Assembly: GCA_004017275.1 (NCBI GenBank)
Contig: SAKE01000001.1
Location: 496,001 to 560,000 of the forward strand
Direction of reading: 5' to 3'
DNA length: 64,000 nucleotides
Source: Mesorhizobium sp.
Lineage (GTDB): Bacteria > Pseudomonadota > Alphaproteobacteria > Rhizobiales > Rhizobiaceae
The position numbers were made by a program, and so were the translations under genes. The notes beneath the pieces were generated by a model. The model ran no database searches and was not told where the DNA came from. It saw nothing but the letters and a program-made list of their open reading frames with translations. Positions 8,596-19,301 of this stretch are shown one piece after another; within the stretch, counting starts at the first letter, position 1; each line of letters starts with the position of its first letter.

Positions 8596-8603
8596 GAGCC
8601 GCG

Positions 8604-9521
8604 TCAGTTGCCCTGCCTTGCCGCTTCGCGGATGGTCTGCAGCAGGATGGAGAAGGCCGGCGAGGGCGCCGTGTCGGTCCGCATCGTCAGGCCGACCGGT
8701 CCCTTGGTCTCCTCGGTGTTGACCGGCAGGGCAACCAAGGCGCCGCTGCCGAGTTCGTTGGCAACGACGCCGGCCGAAATGATCCAGACCGCATTGCTCT
8801 GCCGCAGGAAGGCACGGCCAAAGGAGTCCGAGACGGTTTCGATCTCTGTTGCCGGCGCCGTCATGCCGTTGGTGATGAACAGGCGGTCGACGAAGGGGCG
8901 GATGACCGATTCCCGTGTCGGCATCAGCATCGGGAATTCGTCGAGCCGTGCGAACACATCCTGCCCCGGGTCAAGCAGCGGATGTCCCGCCCGCACCACG
9001 AACAGCACGGGTTCGGAGTAGAGGTGCTCGAAGAAGAAGCCGGTCATGTTCTCCGGCGCCGCCAGCCGTCCGACGACGAGATCGAGCGCGCCGGTGCGCA
9101 GCTGTTCTAGCAGCACCGCATTCTCGCCGGTGACGATCTTGATTGCCGCCCCAGTACCCTCCTTGAGGAACAAGGTCATGGCGAGCGGCATCACCCGCGC
9201 CGACACCGTCGGCAGCGCGCCGATGCGGATCGGATGCCGGTTGACCGCTCCGTCCTGCCGGACGGAATCGACGCCTTGTTTGAGTGCCGTGATCGCCGTG
9301 CCGGCATGGCCAAGGAAGATCTCGCCGATGCGCGTCAGCCTGATGCCGCGGCCGTCGCGCTCGACCACCGCCACACCCAGCGCATCTTCCAGCTCGCGCA
9401 ATGTCTTGGTCACCGCCGGCGGGCTGACATGCAGCAAGTCGGCCGCTCGCGCGACGCTTCGCTGCCGGGCGACCTCCAGGAATGCCTGCAGGTGACGGAA
9501 CCGGATGCGGCTCTCGGACAT
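8604..9521 (-). CDS. pcaQ: LysR-type activator of the pca operon, PcaQ
   Basis: 305 aa LysR protein starting MSESRIRFRHLQAFLEVA; the helix-turn-helix covers about residues 18-40 (SVARAADLLHVSPPAVTKTL) and the rest is the LysR substrate-binding domain. It is divergent from pcaDCHGB, and a sequence identical to the known rhizobial PcaQ box lies just upstream. In rhizobia PcaQ activates this operon in response to beta-carboxymuconate/muconolactone intermediates (known from Agrobacterium and Sinorhizobium). An extra 12 codons upstream of the chosen start would cover the box and are rejected. Confidence 0.93.
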   Translation of the reverse strand: MSESRIRFRHLQAFLEVARQRSVARAADLLHVSPPAVTKTLRELEDALGVAVVERDGRGIRLTRIGEIFLGHAGTAITALKQGVDSVRQDGAVNRHPIRIGALPTVSARVMPLAMTLFLKEGTGAAIKIVTGENAVLLEQLRTGALDLVVGRLAAPENMTGFFFEHLYSEPVLFVVRAGHPLLDPGQDVFARLDEFPMLMPTRESVIRPFVDRLFITNGMTAPATEIETVSDSFGRAFLRQSNAVWIISAGVVANELGSGALVALPVNTEETKGPVGLTMRTDTAPSPAFSILLQTIREAARQGN

Positions 9522-9528
9522 GGATTTG

Positions 9529-9544
9529 ATAACCCCTGGGTTAA
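9529..9544. promoter_or_regulatory. PcaQ binding box between pcaQ and pcaD
   Basis: The sequence ATAACCCCTGGGTTAA matches the reported rhizobial PcaQ consensus ATAACC-N4-GGTTAA exactly. It is 8 bp upstream of the pcaQ start and about 70 bp upstream of pcaD, the right place to activate pcaD and autoregulate pcaQ. Confidence 0.9.
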
Positions 9545-9614
9545 TGAAACGGCGCAAAATATCATTTTACCGAACCAAACGCCTTGTGCAATGTAGGGAT
9601 GGAGGATCAAAACC

Positions 9615-10424
9615 GTGCCATTCCTCATGATCGACGGCATCACGCTGCACCATCGCCACATCAAGGCAGCCGGCAATGCGCGCCCGGTCATATTCATCAA
9701 TTCGCTGGGCACCGACTTCCGGATCTGGGACGAAATCGTCTCGGCGCTCGATGGTGAAATGCCTTTGCTTGTCTACGACAAGCGCGGCCATGGGCTCTCC
9801 GACATCGGCGACATCAGGTCGATCGACGACCATGTCGACGATCTCTCGGCGCTTATCGACCATTTCGGGTTGAGCAAGGTCGTGCTGTGCGGCCTGTCGG
9901 TCGGCGGCATGATCGCGCAGGGGCTTTATGCCAGGCGCCCCGATATCGTAGATGCCATGATCCTTTGCGATACGGCGCACAAGATCGGCACGACAGACAG
10001 CTGGAACACTCGCATCGCGACGGTCGAAAGCAAGGGCATCCAGGCCATTGCCGATGGCGTGCTCAAAGTATGGTTCACCCCCGCCTTCCACGCGGCGCGT
10101 CTGGCCGAGCTCGACGGCTATTGGAACATGATGACCAGGCAAGCGCTTGCCGGTTACATCGGGACTTGCGCGGCCGTTCGCGATGCCGATTTTAGCGATG
10201 CTGCACGCCACATCGCGGTACCGACGCTCTGCGTCGCCGGCGACCACGATGGCTCGACGCCTCCCGATCTTGTCCGCTCGCTGGCCGAACTGATCCCCGC
10301 CGCGCGCTTCGAGATCATCCGCGACGCCGGACACATTCCTTGTGTCGAACAGCCTGAAGCGCTGGTCGCCCTGATCCGCGATTTCATCGCATCTCTTGCC
10401 CCTGGAACAGAAACCCATGGATGA
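9615..10424 (+). CDS. pcaD: 3-oxoadipate enol-lactonase
   Basis: 269 aa alpha/beta hydrolase that hydrolyses 3-oxoadipate enol-lactone to 3-oxoadipate in the beta-ketoadipate pathway. Nucleophile Ser95 lies in GLSVGG; the acid is in AGDHDGS and the His in DAGHIP. The early strand FINSLGTDFRIWDE carries the oxyanion region. It is first in pcaDCHGB, downstream of the PcaQ box, and overlaps pcaC by eight bases. Confidence 0.95.
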   Translation: MPFLMIDGITLHHRHIKAAGNARPVIFINSLGTDFRIWDEIVSALDGEMPLLVYDKRGHGLSDIGDIRSIDDHVDDLSALIDHFGLSKVVLCGLSVGGMIAQGLYARRPDIVDAMILCDTAHKIGTTDSWNTRIATVESKGIQAIADGVLKVWFTPAFHAARLAELDGYWNMMTRQALAGYIGTCAAVRDADFSDAARHIAVPTLCVAGDHDGSTPPDLVRSLAELIPAARFEIIRDAGHIPCVEQPEALVALIRDFIASLAPGTETHG

Positions 10425-10824
10425 AGTCCCCGGCAACGCAGCCAGGTATCGTACGGGCCTCGCAGTACGGCGCTCCGTGCTCGGCGACCGGCATGTCGAC
10501 CAGGCAGAGGTCGCCGCCACCGATTTCGACCAGCCTTTCCAGGAGCTCATCACCGAGGCTGCCTGGGGGACCGTGTGGGCGCGGCCGGGCCTCACCAAGC
10601 GCGAACGTTCGATCGTCACGCTGGCGCTGCTGGCCGCACTCGGCCATGATGAGGAGGTTGCCATGCATGTGCGCGCCACTGTTAACACCGGTGCGTCGCG
10701 CGACGACATCTGCGAGGCATTCCTGCATGTCGCCATCTACGCCGGCGTGCCGGCCGCCAACCGTGCCTTCAGAATAGCCAAGGACGTGTTTTCGGAAATG
10801 GACGGAAGCCAGAATGCCCGCTGA
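10417..10824 (+). CDS. pcaC: 4-carboxymuconolactone decarboxylase
   Basis: 135 aa, the usual length for stand-alone PcaC. It decarboxylates gamma-carboxymuconolactone to the enol-lactone used by PcaD. The core [19 protein letters not shown], followed by [20 protein letters not shown] and GVPAANRAF, is the carboxymuconolactone-decarboxylase signature, with His in LGHDEE and AFLHVA. I start at MDEVPGN, within the end of pcaD. Confidence 0.94.
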   Translation: MDEVPGNAARYRTGLAVRRSVLGDRHVDQAEVAATDFDQPFQELITEAAWGTVWARPGLTKRERSIVTLALLAALGHDEEVAMHVRATVNTGASRDDICEAFLHVAIYAGVPAANRAFRIAKDVFSEMDGSQNAR

Positions 10825-11569
10825 GTCCGGCTCGAATCGGCGACCGGCGACCGGCGCCTTCTTCCAGCGCGACCGGACCTGGCATCCGCCTGCTCTGACG
10901 CCGAATTACAAGACCTCCGTGCTGCGCTCACCGCAGAAGGCGCCGCTGTCGTTCGACAACACGCTGTCGGAGATAACAGGCCCGGTCTTCGGTCACGCCA
11001 TGCTCGGCGAACTCGACGCCGACCTGATCCACAATTTCGCCAGGCCCGGCGAGAGCGCCATCGGCGAGCGCATCATCGTCTACGGGCAGGTGCTGGACGA
11101 ACGTGGCGTCGGCGTGCGCGGCGCGCTGCTCGAATTCTGGCAGGCCAATGCCGGTGGCCGCTATCGCCACAAGAAGGACGGCTATCTGGCGCCGCTCGAC
11201 CCGAATTTCGGCGGCTGCGGCCGCACTATTACCGGCGAGGACGGCGGCTATGCTTTTCGCACCGTCAAGCCCGGCCCCTATCCCTGGCCGAACGGGCCGA
11301 ACGACTGGCGGCCATCGCACATCCATTTCTCCGTTTTCGGCCACGGCTTTGCGCAGCGGCTGATCACGCAGATGTATTTCGAGGGCGATCCGCTGATCTG
11401 GCATTGTCCGATCGTGCGCGGCATCCCCGACAAGGCGGCCATCGAGACGCTGATCGCCACGCTCGACATGCAGGCGACGATCCCCTTCGACGCGCGCGCC
11501 TACAAGTTCGACATCGTTCTGCGCGGACGCCGCGCGTCGCTGTTCGAAAACAGGCTGGAGGGCAATTGA
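10814..11569 (+). CDS. pcaH: Protocatechuate 3,4-dioxygenase beta subunit
   Basis: 251 aa iron-binding subunit of the intradiol dioxygenase that opens protocatechuate to beta-carboxy-cis,cis-muconate. The four Fe(III) ligands are all present at the canonical spacing: Tyr117 (GGRYRH), Tyr156 (PGPYPWP), His169 and His171 (PSHIHF), i.e. 39, 13 and 2 residues apart as in the Pseudomonas enzyme. It overlaps pcaC by 11 bases and pcaG by one. Confidence 0.96.
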   Translation: MPAESGSNRRPATGAFFQRDRTWHPPALTPNYKTSVLRSPQKAPLSFDNTLSEITGPVFGHAMLGELDADLIHNFARPGESAIGERIIVYGQVLDERGVGVRGALLEFWQANAGGRYRHKKDGYLAPLDPNFGGCGRTITGEDGGYAFRTVKPGPYPWPNGPNDWRPSHIHFSVFGHGFAQRLITQMYFEGDPLIWHCPIVRGIPDKAAIETLIATLDMQATIPFDARAYKFDIVLRGRRASLFENRLEGN

Positions 11570-12183
11570 TGGCCCAGTCGCTCGGCCGGCTCAGGGAAAG
11601 CCCCTCGCAGACCGCGGGACCCTACGTTCACATCGGGCTGACGCCCAATTTCTGTGGCATCGTCGGCGTCTATCCCAATGATCTCGGCGCCACCATGGTC
11701 AACGACAAGACCAAGGGCGAGCGCATCGGCCTGCGCATCCGGGTGCTGGATGGCACCGGCACGCCGCTGAAGGACGCGCTGATCGAGATCTGGCAAGCTG
11801 ATGCCGACGGGCTCTACAATTCGCCCGCCGAACTGCGCGGTGCCGCCGATCCGAACTTTTTCGGCTGGGGCCGTTGCCCGACCGACATGGAAACCGGTCT
11901 GTGCACGTTCGACACGATCAAGCCGGGGCGCGTCCCGTTCACCGATGGCCGCCTGATGGCGCCGCATATCACGCTCTGGATCGTCGCCCGTGGCATCAAC
12001 CTCGGCCTGCACACGCGGCTGTATTTCTCCGATGAGGAAAAGGCCAATGCTGAAGATCCGATCCTGGCGCGCATCGAGCAACGCGTTCGCGTGCCGACGC
12101 TGATCGCTGAGCGTCAGGGCGATACTTACATCTTCAACGTCCATCTCCAGGGGGAGAAGGAAACGGTCTTCTTCGACAGCTGA
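11569..12183 (+). CDS. pcaG: Protocatechuate 3,4-dioxygenase alpha subunit
   Basis: 204 aa partner of PcaH. It starts [24 protein letters not shown], the family-typical opening, and carries IEIWQADADGLY in the conserved intradiol dioxygenase core. As usual for the alpha subunit the Fe ligand set is not kept (MAPHITLWIVARG). The ATG overlaps the pcaH stop by one base; pcaB follows 19 bp later. Confidence 0.95.
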   Translation: MAQSLGRLRESPSQTAGPYVHIGLTPNFCGIVGVYPNDLGATMVNDKTKGERIGLRIRVLDGTGTPLKDALIEIWQADADGLYNSPAELRGAADPNFFGWGRCPTDMETGLCTFDTIKPGRVPFTDGRLMAPHITLWIVARGINLGLHTRLYFSDEEKANAEDPILARIEQRVRVPTLIAERQGDTYIFNVHLQGEKETVFFDS

Positions 12184-12202
12184 TAGGCAGGAGGAGCAAG
12201 AT

Positions 12203-14427
<2,225 letters not shown>

Positions 14428-14437
14428 GGGCGGCAGA

Positions 14438-14908
14438 TCATCCGGCGTCTCCCTGTCCGGCAAGATCCGCCAGCATTGGGCGCTGCCCTTTGAGGATCTT
14501 CATCTTCGCCTCGGCCAAAGTGAACCAGCCCGCTCTGTCGACCTCCGGGAATTCCTTCAGGGAACCTGACCTTGGCGGCCATTCCATGGTGAACATGTTG
14601 CTTTTGATGGCGCCCACATCGATGTCGTTACGCGCCTCGACGGACCAGGCCGTGACAACCTTGCCGCCGGGTTGTTTGTAGTCGCCGAGCCGCGCGAAGG
14701 TGCCATCGACCTTGATGCCGAGCTCTTCCTCGGTCTCGCGTTGCGCCGCCGCCAACTCGTCCTCGTCCTCGCCGACGAGGCCCTTCGGTATCGACCATGC
14801 GCCCTCGTCCTTCTTTGCCCAGAACGGTCCGCCCGGATGAACCAGCAACACCCTGAGAACGCCGTCGCTGCGGCGGTAGATCAGCAATCCCGCACTGCGT
14901 TTTGCCAT
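14438..14908 (-). CDS. Nudix hydrolase
   Basis: 156 aa. It has a complete Nudix box, G-x5-E-x7-RETEEELGI, starting at GLVGEDE around residue 43, giving the Mg-binding catalytic helix that cleaves nucleoside diphosphates linked to another moiety. The N-terminus MAKRSAGLLIYRR and the GGPFWAKKDEGAWSIPKG strand resemble small NUDIX proteins with an unknown substrate. It is convergent with pobA, 10 bp apart, and not part of the pca operon. Confidence 0.9.
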   Translation of the reverse strand: MAKRSAGLLIYRRSDGVLRVLLVHPGGPFWAKKDEGAWSIPKGLVGEDEDELAAAQRETEEELGIKVDGTFARLGDYKQPGGKVVTAWSVEARNDIDVGAIKSNMFTMEWPPRSGSLKEFPEVDRAGWFTLAEAKMKILKGQRPMLADLAGQGDAG

Positions 14909-15081
14909 TTTACACGTCCGTTTGCGAAGCCGGCAGCTTGGCCGACAGTCCTTGAAATGCTGACGCCAACCTTGCGCCAGGGGATTGCGACGCTATGTCA
15001 GGCGGGTCTGCATTGCACCTCATCCGCGAGTCCGGCAATCTGATACCATCGCTTATTTGGCGGCTCGAAGGCTAGGTGACG

Positions 15082-15615
15082 ATGCAACTCGGTCTTATTG
15101 GCTACTATAGCGACTTCGTGGTGTATCCGCTGGTGATCGCCGTGCTGGCAGTGGCCGGGTTGCTCGAGGCCGGCGAAGAGAGTGCGCCAGGCTGGGTCGG
15201 CACGGTCCTCGCCTGTCTCGGCCTCTGGACGCTGACCGAGTACCTCTTGCACAGGTTCGTCCTGCACCACATTCCCTACATCAAGGACCTGCATGATCGT
15301 CACCATGTCGAAGAGCGCAGTTCGGTGGGCACGCCGACCTGGCTCAGCCTCGGAGTGCATGCGCTGGTCGCGTTCTTGCCTGTCTGGGTGGTCTCGGATT
15401 TCGCCACCGCGAGTGCGGTGAGCTGCGGGCTGATGCTGGGATACCTCTGGTACATCAGCATCCACCACATGATCCATCACTGGCATCCGACCCATCCGAG
15501 CTATCTCTACACGCTCAAGCGCCGCCATGCGGTGCACCACCATATCGACGAAAACGCCAATTTCGGCGTGACGTCGATATTCTGGGATCGGGTCTTCGGC
15601 ACGGCGCGGCTCTGA
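15082..15615 (+). CDS. Fatty acid hydroxylase/sterol desaturase family membrane protein
   Basis: 177 aa with about four hydrophobic segments and the histidine clusters of the di-iron membrane hydroxylases: HRFVLHH, HDRHH, HHMIHHWHPTH, and HAVHHHIDENANFG near the C-terminus. Substrate unknown; it may hydroxylate a lipid. The start is the ATG at 15082; a GTG two codons earlier is also possible. It stands alone, convergent with rsgA. Confidence 0.82.
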   Translation: MQLGLIGYYSDFVVYPLVIAVLAVAGLLEAGEESAPGWVGTVLACLGLWTLTEYLLHRFVLHHIPYIKDLHDRHHVEERSSVGTPTWLSLGVHALVAFLPVWVVSDFATASAVSCGLMLGYLWYISIHHMIHHWHPTHPSYLYTLKRRHAVHHHIDENANFGVTSIFWDRVFGTARL

Positions 15616-15635
15616 AACCAGATCCGCCCGGCCGT

Positions 15636-16649
15636 TCAACGCCTCTTTCCTCGCCCCCCGGGAGACTTGGTTCCGCGAGGCCCGCTCTGAACTGGCGTGT
15701 TGTTCAGGTTTTCGTCGGACAGTTTTCGCCAGCGGGCAAGGCGCTCCGGGTCGAGCGTCCCAGCCTTCAAAGCGGCCTGCACCGCGCAGCCCGGTTCATG
15801 CACATGCGTGCAGTCGCGGAACTTGCATAGCGGAGCAAGCTCGGTGATTTCGGCAAACAGCGTGTCGATGCCGTAGCCGACATCGCTGACCTGCAGCGTG
15901 CGCATGCCCGGCGTGTCGATCACCCAGCCGCCGCCGGCAATGGAATGCAGCGATCGCGACGTGGTGGTGTGCCGTCCCTTGGCATCGTGTTCGCGAATCC
16001 TTCCGGTCTGCTGGGTCGATCCGGCCAGCGTGTTGACCAGCGTCGACTTGCCGACGCCGGAAGAGCCGATCAGCGCCACCGTCTGGCCAGCACCGCACCA
16101 GGCAGCCAAGACTGTTGCCGCATCGGATGTGCGGGGGTTCAGCATCACGACCGGCAATCCACGCTGCAACGCGGCAGCCTGCCTCTCATAGGCCTCGGCG
16201 TCTTCGGCGGTATCGGCCTTGGTCAGCAGGATCACCGGCGTCGTTCCGGCCTCGTTGGCCAGCGCCAGATAGCGCTCGAGCCGGGCGGGATTGAAATCGG
16301 CATTGCACGAGGTGACGATGAACAGCGTGTCGACATTGGCCGCGGCAAGCTGTGGCACCCTGCCGCCCTGGGTGCGGCGTTCCAGCACCGTCTTGCGGGT
16401 CAGGCGCCGCTGCACAAGCTTGTCATGCGCATCGACCAGCACCCAGTCGCCAACGGCATAGTCGCCGGTGTTCGCCTGCGCAGGCAGCGTCAGATCGATC
16501 GGCCCTGCCTGGGACAGGCCGGTCAGGCGGTCGCGATGGACCGTGGCGATACGCGTCGGGACGAGATCGGCCTCGCCGGGCTCGAGCTGGTCGCCGAAAA
16601 AATCCGTCCAGCCCAGGCTGGCGAGCGATGGCGTGGAAGGATCCGTCAC
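15636..16649 (-). CDS. rsgA: Small ribosomal subunit biogenesis GTPase RsgA
   Basis: About 337 aa from the GTG at 16649 (VTDPSTPSLASLGW). RsgA is a circularly permuted GTPase that helps mature the 30S subunit. An N-terminal OB fold is followed by LLTKAD (G4), IGSSGVGKSTLVNTL (G1, P-loop) and IDTPGMR (G3), and a zinc knuckle CKFRDCTHVHEPGC near the C-terminus; a basic tail ends it. The frame is open to an ATG at 16808, but that extension has no RsgA-like sequence, so the start is uncertain. Confidence 0.92.
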   Translation of the reverse strand: MTDPSTPSLASLGWTDFFGDQLEPGEADLVPTRIATVHRDRLTGLSQAGPIDLTLPAQANTGDYAVGDWVLVDAHDKLVQRRLTRKTVLERRTQGGRVPQLAAANVDTLFIVTSCNADFNPARLERYLALANEAGTTPVILLTKADTAEDAEAYERQAAALQRGLPVVMLNPRTSDAATVLAAWCGAGQTVALIGSSGVGKSTLVNTLAGSTQQTGRIREHDAKGRHTTTSRSLHSIAGGGWVIDTPGMRTLQVSDVGYGIDTLFAEITELAPLCKFRDCTHVHEPGCAVQAALKAGTLDPERLARWRKLSDENLNNTPVQSGPRGTKSPGGRGKRR

Positions 16650-16831
16650 GGCTTCGACCACGGCGTCGCGGACATTGGACAGTATCCCTGGCAGGTGAGG
16701 CGCGAACGGAGTGGGCGATTGCCCAGCTGTATGGGCGGCACGGTGGCATTTGGCAAGCGGAGCCCGCGAACTCGGGTAAACGGGTTCCTTCGGAACCTTC
16801 GCCGGCACATTGGTTGGCGGAGCATCGAACG

Positions 16832-16855
16832 AAAAACCCGCCTGTGCGGCGGGTT
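16832..16855 (-). terminator. Rho-independent terminator upstream of rsgA
   Basis: Read on the minus strand: AACCCGCC, a five-base loop, GGCGGGTT and then T residues (stem 16835-16842 with 16848-16855). It is a strong intrinsic terminator for something transcribed leftward from above 16860. No recognised gene ends there. Confidence 0.75.
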
Positions 16856-16883
16856 ACTGGCGCAAATCAGCACCATAGGCAAA

Positions 16884-16913
16884 TATGTACCATAGCTGAC
16901 GGCAGGGAGTCAA
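16884..16913 (-). promoter_or_regulatory. Candidate sigma-70-type promoter on the minus strand
   Basis: TTGACT (16913-16908) and TACATA (16889-16884) are separated by 18 bases. Transcription would start near 16877 and run into the terminator at 16832-16855, giving an RNA of roughly 45-50 nt, or a leader for rsgA. An ATG at 16876 would open a leaderless short frame. Confidence 0.45.
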
Positions 16914-17150
16914 GAAAAAATTCCTATCGTGAAAAGCTACTGGCGCAAAAGCTGCCAGCACCGCCGAACTGGCTGCCGCGAGGCCCTTTGTTGACCTGAG
17001 TTCGGAGCCCTGGCGGCTGAGGGCAAGCTCCTAGCCTCGGCACGCCTGATAAGAATCGGGAAGCTCCGAGGACGTTGGCGAGAAAAACGGGGCGGCGCCG
17101 GCGATGGTTTCTCCATTCGATGCTGCCGGTGCTTGGCGTCAATAAATAAT
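16914..17150. other. Intergenic stretch without recognisable gene
   Basis: Short open frames on the minus strand here have Arg/Pro-rich, atypical composition and no family resemblance. The sequence has several GC-rich inverted stretches but no structure I can name. It lies between the rsgA leader and the lacI promoter. Confidence 0.4.
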
Positions 17151-17180
17151 TTGACGCACGTAGTGTTTTTGCGTTGTATT
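17151..17180 (+). promoter_or_regulatory. LacI-gene promoter overlapped by a palindromic operator (site A)
   Basis: TTGACG (17151-17156) and TGTATT (17175-17180) with an 18-base spacer form a plausible promoter for the LacI gene at 17301. The stretch TTGACGCACGTAGT (17151-17164) closely matches site B at 20544 (TTGACGCGCGTAAA), a near-palindrome. This suggests autoregulation and control of the 18323-20450 unit by the same LacI protein. Confidence 0.55.
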
Positions 17181-17300
17181 GAGAACTGTGGAAATTTGAC
17201 TGAATAAGTTCCGTCAAGCATTGCCGCTGCCGGTCAACGGCCGCATGACTGAGGTGACGGGCCGATCGTTGCGGTCGGCGAAGGGATCAGGAATATATCG

Positions 17301-18335
17301 ATGGCGGAGAAGACGCACCGCACGATGGACGACTTCGCCCAGGCATGTGGCGTATCTCGGCCGACATTGTCGAAATATTTCGACGATCCGGCGAGCGTGA
17401 AACCAGCGACGCGGGCACGCATCGAAGCGGCGTTGCGATCCTCGGACTATGAACCAAACCTTTTCGCCCGCAACCTCAACCGCAAGCGCACCCGCAATGT
17501 CGGCATCGTCGTACCGACGGTCACCGATCCGTTCTACGCGGAGATGGTTAGCCGCATCGAATTGCGCTGCCGCGACGAGGGCTTTTGGCCGATTGTCATA
17601 TCCTCGCACGGTTCGCCGAAGCTGGAGGCGGAATCGGTCAGGACGCTTATGTCGCTGAAGGTCGCGGGCGCCATCATCGCTCCGCTGGGTTCGGTCTCGG
17701 AACCGGGCGTCTTCGAGCGGATGGGTGAAAACATTCCGATCGTCTATTTCGACACTTACATCGAAGGTAACACGCCTTTCGTTGGCAACGACAACCAACA
17801 GAGCACGTCGACCATAGTGGATTATCTGTGCCGGTCCGGCGAACCACCGGTCTATGTCGACATTCCGCACGTCAACCACAATTCGGGCGAACGCCTGCAG
17901 AGCTACATCGAGACGATGCAGGCCGCCGGCTTGGAACCCGTCTTCATCAATGCAGCGCGCGACTATAGCTGGGACTTCGAGCGCATCGGCCATGAATGGA
18001 TGGACAGGACACTCGAGAAAGGCGCCTTGCCCGGCCGTACCATTCTGTGCGCCAATGATCGTCTCGCCTTTGGCGTGATGGCGGCTGCCTTCTCGCGCGG
18101 CCTGAAGCTCGGCCGCAAGCCCGATTGCGATCTGCGCGTAGCTGCGCATGACGATCATCCGCTAAGCCGCTACACCTGTCCGGCGCTGACCACCATGGCG
18201 CAGGATTTCGCCGCCATCGCCGGCCGCAGCGTTGAGATCCTGCTGGCCCTGCTGAACGAGGCCGACCCGCCGAAGCAGGACATCGCACGCACGGTCAAGC
18301 TCGGTGCGACGCTGATGATGCGTCAGTCGGCCTGA
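17301..18335 (+). CDS. LacI family transcriptional regulator
   Basis: 344 aa. The N-terminal helix-turn-helix is TMDDFAQACGVSRPTLSKYF followed by the hinge NLNRKRTRNVGIVVPTVTD; the rest is a periplasmic-binding-protein-like ligand domain for a sugar or sugar derivative. It is convergent with the esterase gene (13-base tail overlap). Paired palindromes in front of it and of the Gfo/Idh gene make it the probable regulator of the surrounding sugar genes. The exact effector is unknown. Confidence 0.9.
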   Translation: MAEKTHRTMDDFAQACGVSRPTLSKYFDDPASVKPATRARIEAALRSSDYEPNLFARNLNRKRTRNVGIVVPTVTDPFYAEMVSRIELRCRDEGFWPIVISSHGSPKLEAESVRTLMSLKVAGAIIAPLGSVSEPGVFERMGENIPIVYFDTYIEGNTPFVGNDNQQSTSTIVDYLCRSGEPPVYVDIPHVNHNSGERLQSYIETMQAAGLEPVFINAARDYSWDFERIGHEWMDRTLEKGALPGRTILCANDRLAFGVMAAAFSRGLKLGRKPDCDLRVAAHDDHPLSRYTCPALTTMAQDFAAIAGRSVEILLALLNEADPPKQDIARTVKLGATLMMRQSA

Positions 18336-19297
18336 ACTTCGGGCGGCAGCGAACCCTTCCCGAATTGGCGCCAGGCAGCCGCCGCCTCGGCCACCGCTTG
18401 CCGGGCAGCGGGGATATGGCGCCCCATCGAGACGAAGCCATGGATCTGGCCCGGCCATTGCCGCAGGATCACAGGCACGCCCGCGGCTTGCAGGCGCGCG
18501 GCATAGGCTGCCCCTTCGTCGGCGAGGATGTCGTATCCGGCTAGCGCGACGAATGCCGGCGCGACGCTGGCGAGATCAAGTGCCAGCAAGGGCGATGCGC
18601 GCCAATCCAAAGTGTCGTCGGGCGTTCGCACATAGTGGTCGCGGAACCAGGCCATGGTGGTAGCGGTGAGCCCGAAGCCTTCGCCGAAACGCCGGTAGCT
18701 GTCGGCCGTCTGCCGCGCGTCGGTATTGGGATAGATCAGGATCTGCGCGGCAAGCGAAGGCGCAAGCCCATCGCGGGCGAGCAGCGCCAGCACGGCGGCG
18801 AGATTGCCGCCGGCGCTGTCGCCGGCAACGCCAATACGCGCCTTGTCGATGCCGAGATCGGCGGCATTCTCGGCCATGAAGCGGAGCGCCGACAGACAAT
18901 CCTCGAGTCCGGCGGGAAATTTGTGTTCCGGCGCCAGGCGATAGTCGGGAGAGACAATGACGGCATTGCCGAGATTGGCCATCAGGCGGCAGATCTCGTC
19001 ATGCGAATCGAGATTGCCGATGACCCAACCGCCGCCATGCAGATAGAGCAACGCCGGCGCCCCGCTCGGCAGTGCGCCGATGCCGCGATGGATGCGGATC
19101 GTGATGGGGCCGTTCGGCCCGTCGATCCGCTTTTCCAAAGTCGCAGCAACCGGCTCGTGCTCACCCTGCAGCGTTGGGAACGAAGCATTGTAGGCGGCGC
19201 GTGCCGCCGCCACGCTGCCGGTCTCGAACGGCGCGCCACCGGCCGCCCGGCCGATTTCGAGGACGCGCAGCGCATCCGGATCGAGCGTCATCGTCAT
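18323..19297 (-). CDS. Alpha/beta hydrolase, hormone-sensitive-lipase type esterase
   Basis: 324 aa. The HSL oxyanion motif LLYLHGGGWVIG and the nucleophile elbow GVAGDSAGGNLAAV are present, with DYRLAPEHKFPAG between them; the acid is likely in LAGYDILADEG and the His in GQIHGF. Such enzymes cleave short acyl or sugar esters. It lies four bases behind the Gfo/Idh dehydrogenase and is probably cotranscribed with it, so it may deacylate a sugar derivative. Confidence 0.9.
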   Translation of the reverse strand: MTMTLDPDALRVLEIGRAAGGAPFETGSVAAARAAYNASFPTLQGEHEPVAATLEKRIDGPNGPITIRIHRGIGALPSGAPALLYLHGGGWVIGNLDSHDEICRLMANLGNAVIVSPDYRLAPEHKFPAGLEDCLSALRFMAENAADLGIDKARIGVAGDSAGGNLAAVLALLARDGLAPSLAAQILIYPNTDARQTADSYRRFGEGFGLTATTMAWFRDHYVRTPDDTLDWRASPLLALDLASVAPAFVALAGYDILADEGAAYAARLQAAGVPVILRQWPGQIHGFVSMGRHIPAARQAVAEAAAAWRQFGKGSLPPEVQAD

Positions 19298-19301
19298 ATC
19301 C

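Noticed and set aside
16646..17221. Short proteins on the minus strand upstream of rsgA
   Set aside because: Arg/Pro/Ser-rich frames without ribosome sites or family pattern; the region is better explained as leader, terminator and promoter DNA.
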